Positions 7,730 to 14,260 of a stretch of 14,260 nucleotides of DNA are shown here, piece after piece. Both the position numbers and the translations under genes were made by a program. The notes under the pieces are model-generated. The model saw only the letters and a program-made list of their open reading frames with translations. It searched no databases and had not been told where the DNA came from. The stretch's first letter is position 1. The number at the start of each line of letters is the position of its first letter. Source of the stretch: an uncultured SAR324 cluster bacterium (GTDB lineage: Bacteria; SAR324; NAC60-12); contig CACERX010000034.1 of NCBI GenBank assembly GCA_902562015.1, forward strand, positions 1 through 14,260. Reading direction: 5' to 3'.

Positions 7730-8842
7730 ATGAAAACTCTTCAAGTTAATTTGCCAGGACGTAGTTATAACATTGACATTGGTTTGAATATTCTCAAAAC
7801 ACAACTTCTAAATTTTGTTTTGAAAAAAAATACTGACCTGATAGTAGTAGTTACAAATGAAACCCTACATAATCTATATCCAAGCCACGTAAGTATTATA
7901 TTAAATGAATCCGGGAAACGTGTCACTACATGTGTATTACCTGATGGAGAGCAGTATAAAAATCTCGATATTCTTTCACAAATTTTTGATTTTCTGATGG
8001 AGGTCAATGCAAACCGCCAAACATTATTAATCGCTTTTGGTGGAGGAGTTATCGGAGATATGGCTGGTTTTGCAGCTGCAACCTTTGTTCGAGGCATACC
8101 ATACATTCAATTACCAACAACTTTATTGGCTAATGTAGATAGTAGTGTGGGAGGAAAAACAGCAGTTAACCACCCTTTAGGAAAAAACTCTATTGGATCT
8201 TTCAAACAGCCAGAATATGTTTGCATAGAATTGTCATTCCTTAAAACACTACCTTCACGTGAGCTAAAAGCAGGCTACATTGAACTTTTAAAACATGGTT
8301 TCATTCATGATAAGGAATTGCTAGATTTTGTTCGAGGCAATTCTCTTGAGCCACTTGATTTTAATTTTTTAGAAGAAGCTATACTCCGCTCATGCACCAT
8401 TAAAGGTCGTATTGTTGAAAAAGATGAAACCGAGACAGGAATACGTGCTACCCTAAATTTTGGGCACACACTTGGACATTTGATAGAAACTCACGCTGGT
8501 TTCGGTAAGTATCTTCATGGAGAAGCGGTGGGAATAGGGATATTTTTTGCGTCATTTGTTTCATGGCGCTGCAATGAGCTGATGGAAGATGAATGGATTA
8601 TAATCAATAATTTTCTCATTCAAATTTTAACTCCTATACAACTGCCTGCACTTGACCAAAATCTATTTAGAGAGATGATTTTGCATGACAAGAAGTCACA
8701 AAAAAACTCAGTTAACTTCATTATGCTGAAGAAATTGGGAAAGAGTTTTATAAAGAAGGAGACGCCAGTTGAAATGCTCTGGAATGAGTTCAAAGAATTT
8801 ACAAAAAAATTCCCTGAGATTATTAAAATTGAAGAAAGATAA
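7730..8842 (+). CDS. aroB: 3-dehydroquinate synthase
   Basis: NAD- and metal-dependent cytoplasmic enzyme that turns DAHP into 3-dehydroquinate, the second step of the shikimate pathway. It has 370 aa, typical. The cofactor region shows PDGEQYKN (71-78) and GGGVIGDMAGFAAATFVRG (104-122), followed by LPTTLLANVDSSVGGKTAVN. Metal ligands match the family: Glu185 in GYIELLKHG, His246 in FGHTLGH and His263 in LHGEAVG. The gene follows cobU by 13 bases and is the last of the run that begins at 2575. Its stop codon is one base from the stop of the opposing yqgE gene. No Shine-Dalgarno is visible before the ATG (TTTAAAAATA). Identification is secure. Confidence 0.97.
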   Translation: MKTLQVNLPGRSYNIDIGLNILKTQLLNFVLKKNTDLIVVVTNETLHNLYPSHVSIILNESGKRVTTCVLPDGEQYKNLDILSQIFDFLMEVNANRQTLLIAFGGGVIGDMAGFAAATFVRGIPYIQLPTTLLANVDSSVGGKTAVNHPLGKNSIGSFKQPEYVCIELSFLKTLPSRELKAGYIELLKHGFIHDKELLDFVRGNSLEPLDFNFLEEAILRSCTIKGRIVEKDETETGIRATLNFGHTLGHLIETHAGFGKYLHGEAVGIGIFFASFVSWRCNELMEDEWIIINNFLIQILTPIQLPALDQNLFREMILHDKKSQKNSVNFIMLKKLGKSFIKKETPVEMLWNEFKEFTKKFPEIIKIEER

Positions 8843-8843
8843 T

Positions 8844-8862
8844 TCAAACCAAACCAGTTTGA
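8844..8862. terminator. Short inverted repeat between convergent aroB and yqgE, weak terminator candidate
   Basis: TCAAAC (8844-8849) and GTTTGA (8857-8862) can form a 6-bp stem with a 7-base loop. It sits exactly where the convergent genes end, inside the last codons and stop of yqgE. On the minus strand it is followed by ATTATCTTTCTTC, which is T-rich; on the plus strand there is no T run. Position is suggestive, but the stem is short. Confidence 0.25.
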
Positions 8863-9395
8863 GTAGATACTGTAGTCAGAGGGTCAAAACCTAGATTGCT
8901 CATTGTTGTTTCCCAGCGCAGTTCATAATCTAAATTTAAGAGAAGAGATTCATCAAGTGGCCCGAGCCACCATGATTCTTCTTGGATTTCACGGTCAAGC
9001 TGTCCTGCACCCCAGCCTGAGTATCCGCTCCCGAAGTGATAAGATTTCACCTTATTCCCTTCAGAGAGAGAATTGAGTATATCCTGAGCAGAACTTAAAT
9101 GGATTCCATTTGAAAGAACAGTTGTTTCATTAACTGAAAAATCTGAACTGTGCACCGACCAGAATGACTCCGGCTGCACAGGACCACCAACTAGTAAAGG
9201 GACATCAAATGCTGATTTATTATACATTTCATCAGATAAAACCTCTTTAACTTTTATTTTGGAAGGATGATTCATTACAAGGCCAAATGCACCCTCTTCA
9301 TCATAATTGCATAAAAGAATTACTGATTTTTCAAAAAATGTCCCTTCAAGAGTCGGCATTGCTATTAGAATACCAGGTATCTCACTGTTTTTCAT
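8844..9395 (-). CDS. YqgE/AlgH family protein (UPF0301, DUF179)
   Basis: A 183-residue single-domain protein of the YqgE/AlgH family, usually about 185 aa. The N-terminus GILIAMPTLEGTFFEKSVILLC and the following EEGAFGLVMNHPS (about residues 33-45) are the family hallmark. FDVPLLVGGPVQPESFW (about 63-79), SGYSGWGAGQLDREIQEESWW (about 123-143) and the Leu-rich C-terminal strand also match. Its biochemical function is not established. In Pseudomonas, AlgH has been linked to alginate regulation, and in other bacteria the gene often lies beside ruvX (yqgF), which is not seen here. It stands alone on the minus strand, converging on aroB with one base between stops. Its start is 31 bases from the divergent start at 9427, so its promoter must lie partly within the neighbouring gene. 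No Shine-Dalgarno is evident. Confidence 0.93.
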   Translation of the reverse strand: MKNSEIPGILIAMPTLEGTFFEKSVILLCNYDEEGAFGLVMNHPSKIKVKEVLSDEMYNKSAFDVPLLVGGPVQPESFWSVHSSDFSVNETTVLSNGIHLSSAQDILNSLSEGNKVKSYHFGSGYSGWGAGQLDREIQEESWWLGPLDESLLLNLDYELRWETTMSNLGFDPLTTVSTQTGLV

Positions 9396-9426
9396 AAGGT
9401 TTTTTCAGAAGAATAAAAATATAAAC

Positions 9427-10458
9427 ATGGCTATTCTAGCTCATCAAAAACAAGATAACAATTTGGTAACGCATTTTCTTCGTACAATACATTACCAAAG
9501 TTCAACAGAAAACAAACCTTACGGTAATGCACTAAACATCCTCAGTGCAATATTCGAAGCTGCAGGACAAAAACATTTGCTTTATTTAGTTAAGCTACGC
9601 AAATTGTGGTTTGAAGAAGTTGACACTTTTTTAGCAAAAAATTCATACCCTCGCAACATTTCTGTACTAAGTGAATTTACAGTCGACAATAATGTTATTC
9701 AAAAATACTCTAAAGCAAATAATCACACTGAGATATTGAATGCTCTGAACAAATTAAATGGTGAAACATTCAAACATTTGAAACAAATTAATACTAAGCT
9801 TCAAAAGATTCTAAAACGAACCTTATCTTCAGAAGAAATTGAGTTTTTGAAGCAGAAACTCCTCTTTAAGTCCCATCAGACTATTTTGCACCTGACTGTA
9901 TATGACGGTGGAATAGCTCAGGCTCTCCGCTTTGAAACTGAGGCTTATCTTCGCATGTTTAATCGACTGTTGCCAGAATTAAAACTGAATAACTTACAAT
10001 GCCATGTTGGTGATTTGGGCCAAACACAGTTTGATCAACAACAAGTTGGCTTGCTGGCTAAAGAATGGCATTTAGTAACACCGCCAGAGGTTCATCTGTG
10101 CTGTTCTCCTGCCTTTTTGCACAGAGTTTCAAGGGGATATGCTGTATTGGTGCTTTATGCAAACTCAAAAGAGGATATGGATTTTTTAAAACGTACTCCA
10201 GGATCAGATTGGATTTTGCAGAATCTTCATCAAAAGCTTCCAGATCTTAGGGATTTAGTACAGAGGATAGGCTTTGCTTTAAAGCATGAGCTTGATTTAG
10301 AACAAATTCGTTTACGAACTGTTGTGTTAGGGAAATCGGCTGAGGATCCATCCTCAATCATCAAAGGCAAAAGCTTACTGAAAAGATCACATTCATACAA
10401 AAATGTTGAAGCAAAAAAACAATTTGCTAGAATAAGGAAATTAATTAGTGGGAATTAA
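9427..10458 (+). CDS. Unrecognised protein with possible diverged DciA/DUF721-like sequence
   Basis: A 343-residue cytoplasmic protein with no signal peptide or membrane segment; I cannot name it firmly. Several stretches resemble the DciA/DUF721 helicase-loader domain. Residues 36-78 run 'LSAIFEAAG...LRKLWFEEV...NSYPRNI', like its first half with the conserved Trp (61). Residues 151-196 (LHLTVYDGGIAQALRF, then MFNRLLPELKL) resemble its second half. About 75 charged, helical residues separate them. Residues 207-284 (AKEWHLVTPPEV, CSPAFL, GYAVLVLYANSKEDMDFLK, then ILQNLHQKLPDL) read like another full copy, so a tandem or split domain is possible. The C-terminal 50 residues are basic and probably disordered. 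The ATG at 9427 is preferred over a TTG at 9307, which would run antisense through yqgE. It converges on rsgA with 17 bases between them. The gene is secure; the family is inferred. Confidence 0.75.
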   Translation: MAILAHQKQDNNLVTHFLRTIHYQSSTENKPYGNALNILSAIFEAAGQKHLLYLVKLRKLWFEEVDTFLAKNSYPRNISVLSEFTVDNNVIQKYSKANNHTEILNALNKLNGETFKHLKQINTKLQKILKRTLSSEEIEFLKQKLLFKSHQTILHLTVYDGGIAQALRFETEAYLRMFNRLLPELKLNNLQCHVGDLGQTQFDQQQVGLLAKEWHLVTPPEVHLCCSPAFLHRVSRGYAVLVLYANSKEDMDFLKRTPGSDWILQNLHQKLPDLRDLVQRIGFALKHELDLEQIRLRTVVLGKSAEDPSSIIKGKSLLKRSHSYKNVEAKKQFARIRKLISGN

Positions 10459-10475
10459 TATTAAAAATTTTACTT

Positions 10476-11372
10476 TTAAAGTGACTCGAATATCGCAAGG
10501 TAACTTTTGTATCTTTTTTCCGTAATTTTTTCTGAAGCATACGCTTCTTTAACAGCGCATTGAGGTTCATGACGATGAGTACAGCCTTTGAATCGGCATT
10601 CCCCAAGATACGGCATAAATTCTACAAAATGTGTATCAAGTTTTTCAGGTGCAACAGTTGGCTGAAATTCACGAATTCCGGGAGTGTCTACAATAAATCC
10701 GCCTGAAGGAAGTCTGTACATCTCTGCCATTCTTGTGGTGTGACGCCCCTTACCGGATTTTCTGCTTAAATCACCGATGCGAATTTTCCAATGAGGATAA
10801 AGAGCCTTTATAAGAGATGATTTCCCTACTCCCGAATGTCCACAAAAAACAGAGCTTTGTTGATGTAGCAGTTCATGCAACGCATCCATGCCTCTGGATT
10901 CATAAACGCTAGTAACTACAATTTTATAACCGAGAGAAAGATACAATTTCTTTATTGAAGAAATTTCTTCTTCAGATGACAAATCTGCTTTGGTGAGAAT
11001 GAGCACATTTTCTAGACCTCCACATGATCCTGCAACGAAGAAACGATCAACGAGTACGTTGCGAAAAGGGGGACTGCTTAGGGATGCTACCACTAGCACT
11101 TTGTCCACATTGCTTGCTAGAACCTGTTCATTAGAACCAACACTCTGACGACGAGAAAGCATTGTACGACGGGGTAACAATTTTAAAATCCATCCCGCTT
11201 CACCAGCATGAGCAGTTTCAATTTCTACTTGATCTCCAACTGCAACTAGATTTGTTTTAGTATTACCATGAAAAAGATTTGCTCTGATGTGGCAGAGCTT
11301 GGGCTCCGACTCACCAATATCTACATAGTAGAAATTTTTGGTGCGCCTTATAACAGTTCCTATATGAGGCAA
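10476..11372 (-). CDS. rsgA: Ribosome small-subunit-dependent GTPase RsgA (YjeQ)
   Basis: GTPase that binds 30S precursors late in assembly and releases maturation factors such as RbfA. It has 298 aa, typical. Order of parts: an N-terminal OB-fold (about residues 1-68), then a circularly permuted GTPase domain with G4 TKAD (127-130) ahead of G1 GHSGVGKS (178-185), the switch HTT (211-213) and G3 DTPG (229-232), then a C-terminal zinc site with Cys259, Cys264, His266 and Cys272. That motif order is diagnostic. The start is a TTG at 11372; no in-frame ATG precedes it, and a GGA lies 5 bases upstream. It follows the response regulator by 22 bases on the same strand, so the two are probably co-transcribed, although no functional link is known. 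Confidence 0.96.
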   Translation of the reverse strand: MPHIGTVIRRTKNFYYVDIGESEPKLCHIRANLFHGNTKTNLVAVGDQVEIETAHAGEAGWILKLLPRRTMLSRRQSVGSNEQVLASNVDKVLVVASLSSPPFRNVLVDRFFVAGSCGGLENVLILTKADLSSEEEISSIKKLYLSLGYKIVVTSVYESRGMDALHELLHQQSSVFCGHSGVGKSSLIKALYPHWKIRIGDLSRKSGKGRHTTRMAEMYRLPSGGFIVDTPGIREFQPTVAPEKLDTHFVEFMPYLGECRFKGCTHRHEPQCAVKEAYASEKITEKRYKSYLAIFESL

Positions 11373-11394
11373 TTTTTTCCAGACGAGACTTAGA

Positions 11395-12894
11395 TCAATC
11401 TTCTACTTCCAGCTCTAATTCATCAACTTCTTCACGATACTCATTGAGTTTATTTCTCAAAGTCCGAATGCTAATACCTAATGTTTTTGCTGCATGCGTC
11501 CGGTTCCCTTTAGTCTCATGAAGTGTTTTAAAAATAAAGCGTTTTTCTGCCTCTTTCATCGACATTCCCACTTCAATTCCAAGACCGGAACTGTCTTGAG
11601 AACCTTGATAATCAGTATCATTTGAATCTTTTTTAACTGATACCGACTTTGAATTTTTTGTGTTTGACGTTGTTATAGAAGCTAAATCCGCATTTATTGA
11701 AGTATTACCAAGTTGTGAAGACATTAGCAAGTGGTTTGGCTGAATTTCTTCACCATCACATAGAAGCATAGCGCGCTCCATTACATTCTCCAATTCTCTA
11801 ACATTACCTCTCCAATGGTAATTAGTAAGAATATTTAAGGTTTCACGGCTGACAGCAGGGCATCTACGATTATTTATCTTTGAATGTTTTTCAACAAAAT
11901 ATTTTACTAATACAGGTACATCGTCCATTCTGTCCCGTAAAGGGGGAAGTGCAAGTGGAATAACATTTAATCTAAAATACAAATCCTCTCGAAATTTACC
12001 ATCATCAATCATTCCCAATAAATTCTGGTTCGTGGTAGCAATCACTCTTACATCAATTGGAATAGGTTCCTTCCCTCCTACTTTGTCTACTTGATACTCC
12101 TGTAGCACACGAAGTAATTTTGCCTGTAGCGGTAAGGCCATTTCACTAATCTCATCCAAAAGAATTGTACCAGTGTGTGCTTGTTCGAATTTCCCGCGAT
12201 AATCTTGCGTAGCTCCTGTAAAAGAACCTTTTGCATGTCCGAAAAGTTCACTTTCCAGTAATGTATCAGGAAGTGCCGCACAGTTTACTGCCACAAATGG
12301 CCTTTTTGAACGATCAGAATTGTCATGTATATATGATGCCAGCAATTCCTTTCCTGTTCCGCTTTCACTTTGAATCAACATAGTCGATTTGCTTTTTGCT
12401 ACATTTCTGGCAACTTCAAGCAAAGATTGCATTGTTTGATTGTCTGTTACAATTTCCTTGCTCAAATCAACCGGTTTAGAATTTGATTTCTTTTTTTCTA
12501 CATCAATCGAAACATTTCCTGTCGTACCTTCATAATTTAAGGCTTGTTGAACTATAAACTGGAATGAATCAAAATTGATAGGTTTTTTAATATAATCGAA
12601 AGCCCCGTGTTTCATGGCTTCAACTGCTGTTTCCACTGTTCCGTATGCAGTAGCCATAATCACAGGTTTAGCAGGCGAAATGGATTTGATATCTTTAAGA
12701 AGTTCCAGTCCACTGCGTTTCGGCATAGTCATGTCAGTTATGACTAGGGAATAGTTGTTTTGTTTGAATTTTTTAATAGCATCAATAGCGCTGTGTGATA
12801 TCTCTACCGGGTAGCCGCAATGCTTCAAAGTTTCAGACATGGCGATGCGCATTTCAACTTCATCGTCCACTATTAGAACGGGTTCACTTACCAT
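11395..12894 (-). CDS. NtrC-type sigma-54-dependent response regulator
   Basis: A 499-residue transcription activator with three domains. The receiver (about residues 1-120) has Asp10 and Asp11, phospho-acceptor Asp54, Thr82 and Lys104. The sigma-54 AAA+ domain (about 148-385) has Walker A ESGTGKE (177-183), the sigma-54-contacting loop GSFTGA (223-228), Walker B with Asp247-Glu248, and the WRGNVRELEN segment (361-370). A Ser-, Asn- and Lys-rich linker (about 393-440) leads to a C-terminal Fis-type helix-turn-helix (about 462-490, RTHAAKTLGISIRTLRNKL). The loop is GSFTGA rather than the commonest GAFTGA, a substitution found in functional members. It should bind enhancers and drive sigma-54 promoters after phosphorylation. 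No partner histidine kinase is in the window, so the signal and regulon are unknown. The acidic tail ELELEVED is unusual but not alarming. Confidence 0.96.
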   Translation of the reverse strand: MVSEPVLIVDDEVEMRIAMSETLKHCGYPVEISHSAIDAIKKFKQNNYSLVITDMTMPKRSGLELLKDIKSISPAKPVIMATAYGTVETAVEAMKHGAFDYIKKPINFDSFQFIVQQALNYEGTTGNVSIDVEKKKSNSKPVDLSKEIVTDNQTMQSLLEVARNVAKSKSTMLIQSESGTGKELLASYIHDNSDRSKRPFVAVNCAALPDTLLESELFGHAKGSFTGATQDYRGKFEQAHTGTILLDEISEMALPLQAKLLRVLQEYQVDKVGGKEPIPIDVRVIATTNQNLLGMIDDGKFREDLYFRLNVIPLALPPLRDRMDDVPVLVKYFVEKHSKINNRRCPAVSRETLNILTNYHWRGNVRELENVMERAMLLCDGEEIQPNHLLMSSQLGNTSINADLASITTSNTKNSKSVSVKKDSNDTDYQGSQDSSGLGIEVGMSMKEAEKRFIFKTLHETKGNRTHAAKTLGISIRTLRNKLNEYREEVDELELEVED

Positions 12895-13004
12895 TATTGA
12901 GTCCTTTCAATTGGCGACGATTTTGGAGTTAAACTTTTGTGAATTCATTATTGGGTTATTTAATTATTACTGGAGCTAGATTATCTATACTTTTTCTTAA
13001 TCTT
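12895..13004 (-). other. 110-base intergenic region between truncated gatA and the response regulator
   Basis: No gene is supported here. Read on the minus strand it contains stops in all frames soon after the gatA stop. One frame runs open out of the gatA overlap to a TAA at 12956-12958, but it is short and unrecognised. The region holds the AAAGGA ribosome site and probably the promoter of the response regulator. I see no convincing -35/-10 or -24/-12 pair. The missing 3' third of gatA is not here. Confidence 0.5.
12902..12907 (-). promoter_or_regulatory. Shine-Dalgarno of the response regulator gene
   Basis: On the minus strand AAAGGA lies 7 bases before the ATG at 12894. It confirms the start and is one of the few clear ribosome binding sites in this window. 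Confidence 0.7.
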
Positions 13005-13952
13005 CTAAAATGCCAAGATATAATATGTCGGAATTACAAACCTCAAAAATTTAAGTGATCTTCGCTCTAAAATGGCTCCTTGTTTTCTTAGCAATTCAGA
13101 AATATCATTGACACTTTCCACCACTTCTGGATCAATTGAATTATGATCAAAATATTCTTCTGGTAGACAAATTTTTAATTTGCTGAGGTCAGTGTTTTCT
13201 GGAGCAGGTGGGAGTTCAATTTTTACAGAAGTTCCTTCATTAGGGTCGTGTCCATTTATGATGGAAAAAGCGTATTGGCAATCAGAAGCTCTTTGGGCTA
13301 AGCAGCCGATTTGATCCAGAGAAGATCCATAAGCTACAAGACCATAACGTGAAACTGTACCGTAGCTGGGTTTTAATCCTGTTATTCCGCACATTGATGC
13401 AGGTTGACGAACTGACCCGCCTGTGTCTGAGCCCAGTGCCAAAATAGCCATTCCAGATGCAATAGAAACAGCTCCGCCTCCACTGCTTCCTCCGGGGACA
13501 CGATTATTGTCCCATGGATTAAGTGTTTTTCCGTATGATGAACCTTCTGTGGATGAGCCCATGGCAAACTCATCCATGTTAGTAGTGCCAATAATTATCG
13601 CATCTTCACTCAGTAATTTTTCTACTACAGTTGCGTTGTATGGCGAGTGATAATTGCGAAGAATCTGGCTTCCACATGAGTTACTTAGTTCCGGTTCATT
13701 GATGCAAATGTTGTCTTTTATCGATACAGGGATTCCTGCAAGTTTACCAACTTTTTGTCCTGAAGCAATTTTCTGATCAATTTTCTTTGCGCGAGCAAGA
13801 GCCGTTTTATAAGGTAGTAGACTTAGGAAAACATTTAACTTAGAATTATATTGTTCAATTCTGGTATATACTTCCTGCATCAGTGATTCTGCTCGAATTT
13901 TACGGCACGTGACTCCTTCTACCAGATCAACTAAGGAAAGGTCAATTAGCAT
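13005..13952 (-). pseudogene. gatA: GatA (Asp/Glu-tRNA amidotransferase subunit A), C-terminally truncated
   Basis: GatA is the glutaminase subunit of GatCAB, which converts Glu-tRNA(Gln) or Asp-tRNA(Asn) to the amidated form. This copy has 315 residues instead of about 480-490. The amidase signature is complete: Lys79 in VSIKDN, cis-Ser156 in VPGGSSGG, and nucleophile Ser180 in SDTGGSVRQPA, plus NMDEFAMGSSTE and SRYGLVAYGSSLDQIG. Similarity continues to IPTYYILA, where the chain ends in Phe and TAG. The next conserved block of the family, around an SSNLxRxDGxRYG motif, is absent from the following 110 bases in any frame. The lost part helps form the glutamine pocket and the contact with GatB, so activity is doubtful. 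Loss by deletion, a diverged amidase paralogue, or an assembly join are all possible. It lies 5 bases after the acyl-CoA-binding protein gene; gatB and gatC are not seen. Confidence 0.8.
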
Positions 13953-13957
13953 TAATT

Positions 13958-14224
13958 TTATCCGGCAGCTTCTTGTTCAAGTTTTTCGACAAGAGATATA
14001 TATTCCTGCTTTGCCTCGTCAGTAGATTTCCCTTTTATTTTATTCCATGCATCAAACTTAGCACGGCCCTCAAAATCAGCAAAACCAGGTCTATCGCCAG
14101 TTACATCGCCTTCATTCCCTTGTTTGTATAAGGCATAAAGCTGCAAAAGGATATCATTTGGAGGGCGTTTGGGAAGTTCAGGTGCTCTATCAGCAGCTGA
14201 TTTAAAATTGTCATCAAGGTTCAT
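13958..14224 (-). CDS. Acyl-CoA-binding protein (ACBP)
   Basis: A small (88 aa) cytosolic protein of the ACBP/diazepam-binding-inhibitor family, which binds and buffers medium- and long-chain acyl-CoA. It matches the four-helix family along its whole length. FKSAADRAPELPKRPPND covers helix 1 and the loop. LLQLYALYKQGNEGDVTG (about residues 26-43) is the signature with the Tyr and Lys that contact acyl-CoA. GRAKFDAWNKIKGKSTDEAKQEY (given as KFDAWNKIKG, about 55-64) is the helix 3 region with the conserved Trp. ACBPs are universal in eukaryotes and patchy in bacteria. The ATG at 14224 is supported by GGAG 5 bases upstream. The gene is 5 bases ahead of gatA on the same strand, so they are likely co-transcribed, with no evident metabolic link. 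Confidence 0.95.
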   Translation of the reverse strand: MNLDDNFKSAADRAPELPKRPPNDILLQLYALYKQGNEGDVTGDRPGFADFEGRAKFDAWNKIKGKSTDEAKQEYISLVEKLEQEAAG

Positions 14225-14228
14225 GGAG

Positions 14229-14233
14229 TCTCC
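14229..14233 (-). promoter_or_regulatory. Shine-Dalgarno of the acyl-CoA-binding protein gene
   Basis: GGAGA on the minus strand; its GGAG core ends 5 bases before the ATG at 14224. It fixes the start of this small gene. Confidence 0.65.
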
Positions 14234-14260
14234 ATTTCTTCAAATTGAAAGTTCATCTAA

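Noticed and set aside
7765..8106. Open reading frame of 113 codons on the minus strand inside aroB
   Set aside because: It lies entirely antisense to a well-conserved gene and its translation shows no recognisable family; the same holds for the other short frames inside genes.
9307..9426. Extension of the plus-strand gene at 9427 back to a TTG at 9307
   Set aside because: The added 40 residues would be read antisense through the conserved start of yqgE and resemble nothing; the ATG at 9427 is a better start.
10441..10458. TTAATT/AATTAA inverted repeat at the end of the gene at 9427-10458
   Set aside because: Six A-T pairs only, with a 6-base loop; such repeats are expected by chance in AT-rich sequence, and it is too weak to call a terminator.
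12959..12982. A run coding for several Ser and Asn downstream of the gatA stop, as a possible remnant of the SSN motif
   Set aside because: The spacing from YYILA is about six codons too long and the residues around it do not fit GatA; it looks like coincidence.
14225..14260. Possible end of another minus-strand gene at the right edge (a frame reading LDELSI then TGA)
   Set aside because: Only six codons are visible, which cannot support a call.

Overview
The window looks like ordinary chromosome from an AT-rich Gram-negative bacterium. LolA and an LptF-type permease imply an outer membrane with lipoproteins and LPS. The sigma-54 (NtrC-type) regulator, the Gfo/Idh/MocA oxidoreductase next to envelope genes, the partial cobalamin pathway and a bacterial acyl-CoA-binding protein would fit a deltaproteobacterium-like or SAR324-like lineage. 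That placement is an inference from gene content, not a phylogenetic result. Coding density is very high: the largest gaps are about 120 and 110 bases, and no stretch over 300 bases lacks a gene. I see no tRNA, rRNA, CRISPR array, insertion sequence or phage gene.

Layout. Bases 1-2453 (+) hold an envelope cluster: the 3' part of a Gfo/Idh/MocA oxidoreductase, an LptF/LptG-family LPS export permease, and LolA. A nested inverted repeat follows lolA and may end that transcript. Bases 2575-8842 (+) hold a tight run: a three-part permease (APC transporter + PTS EIIA-like + TrkA-C-like), RNase PH, Lgt, CbiB, CobU and AroB. Gaps there are 4-19 bases, with two 4-base ATGA overlaps. Bases 8844-9395 (-) hold a YqgE/AlgH protein. 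It is divergent from an unrecognised + strand gene (9427-10458) in which I see possible DciA/DUF721-like sequence. Bases 10476-14224 (-) hold, in transcription order, an acyl-CoA-binding protein, a GatA cut off after 315 residues, an NtrC-type response regulator, and RsgA.

How the genes fit together. LptF (LPS export), LolA (lipoprotein carriage) and Lgt (lipoprotein lipidation) serve envelope biogenesis. CbiB and CobU do consecutive late steps of cobalamin assembly. RNase PH and RsgA act in RNA and ribosome maturation, and AroB in the shikimate pathway. The response regulator has no histidine kinase in the window.

Points for a second look are the permease fusion with an apparently intact phospho-histidine motif, the DciA-like protein with a possible duplicated domain, the truncated GatA with all catalytic residues kept, and an Lgt in which a highly conserved glutamate is threonine. 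I did not find a convincing new multi-gene defence or mobile system.
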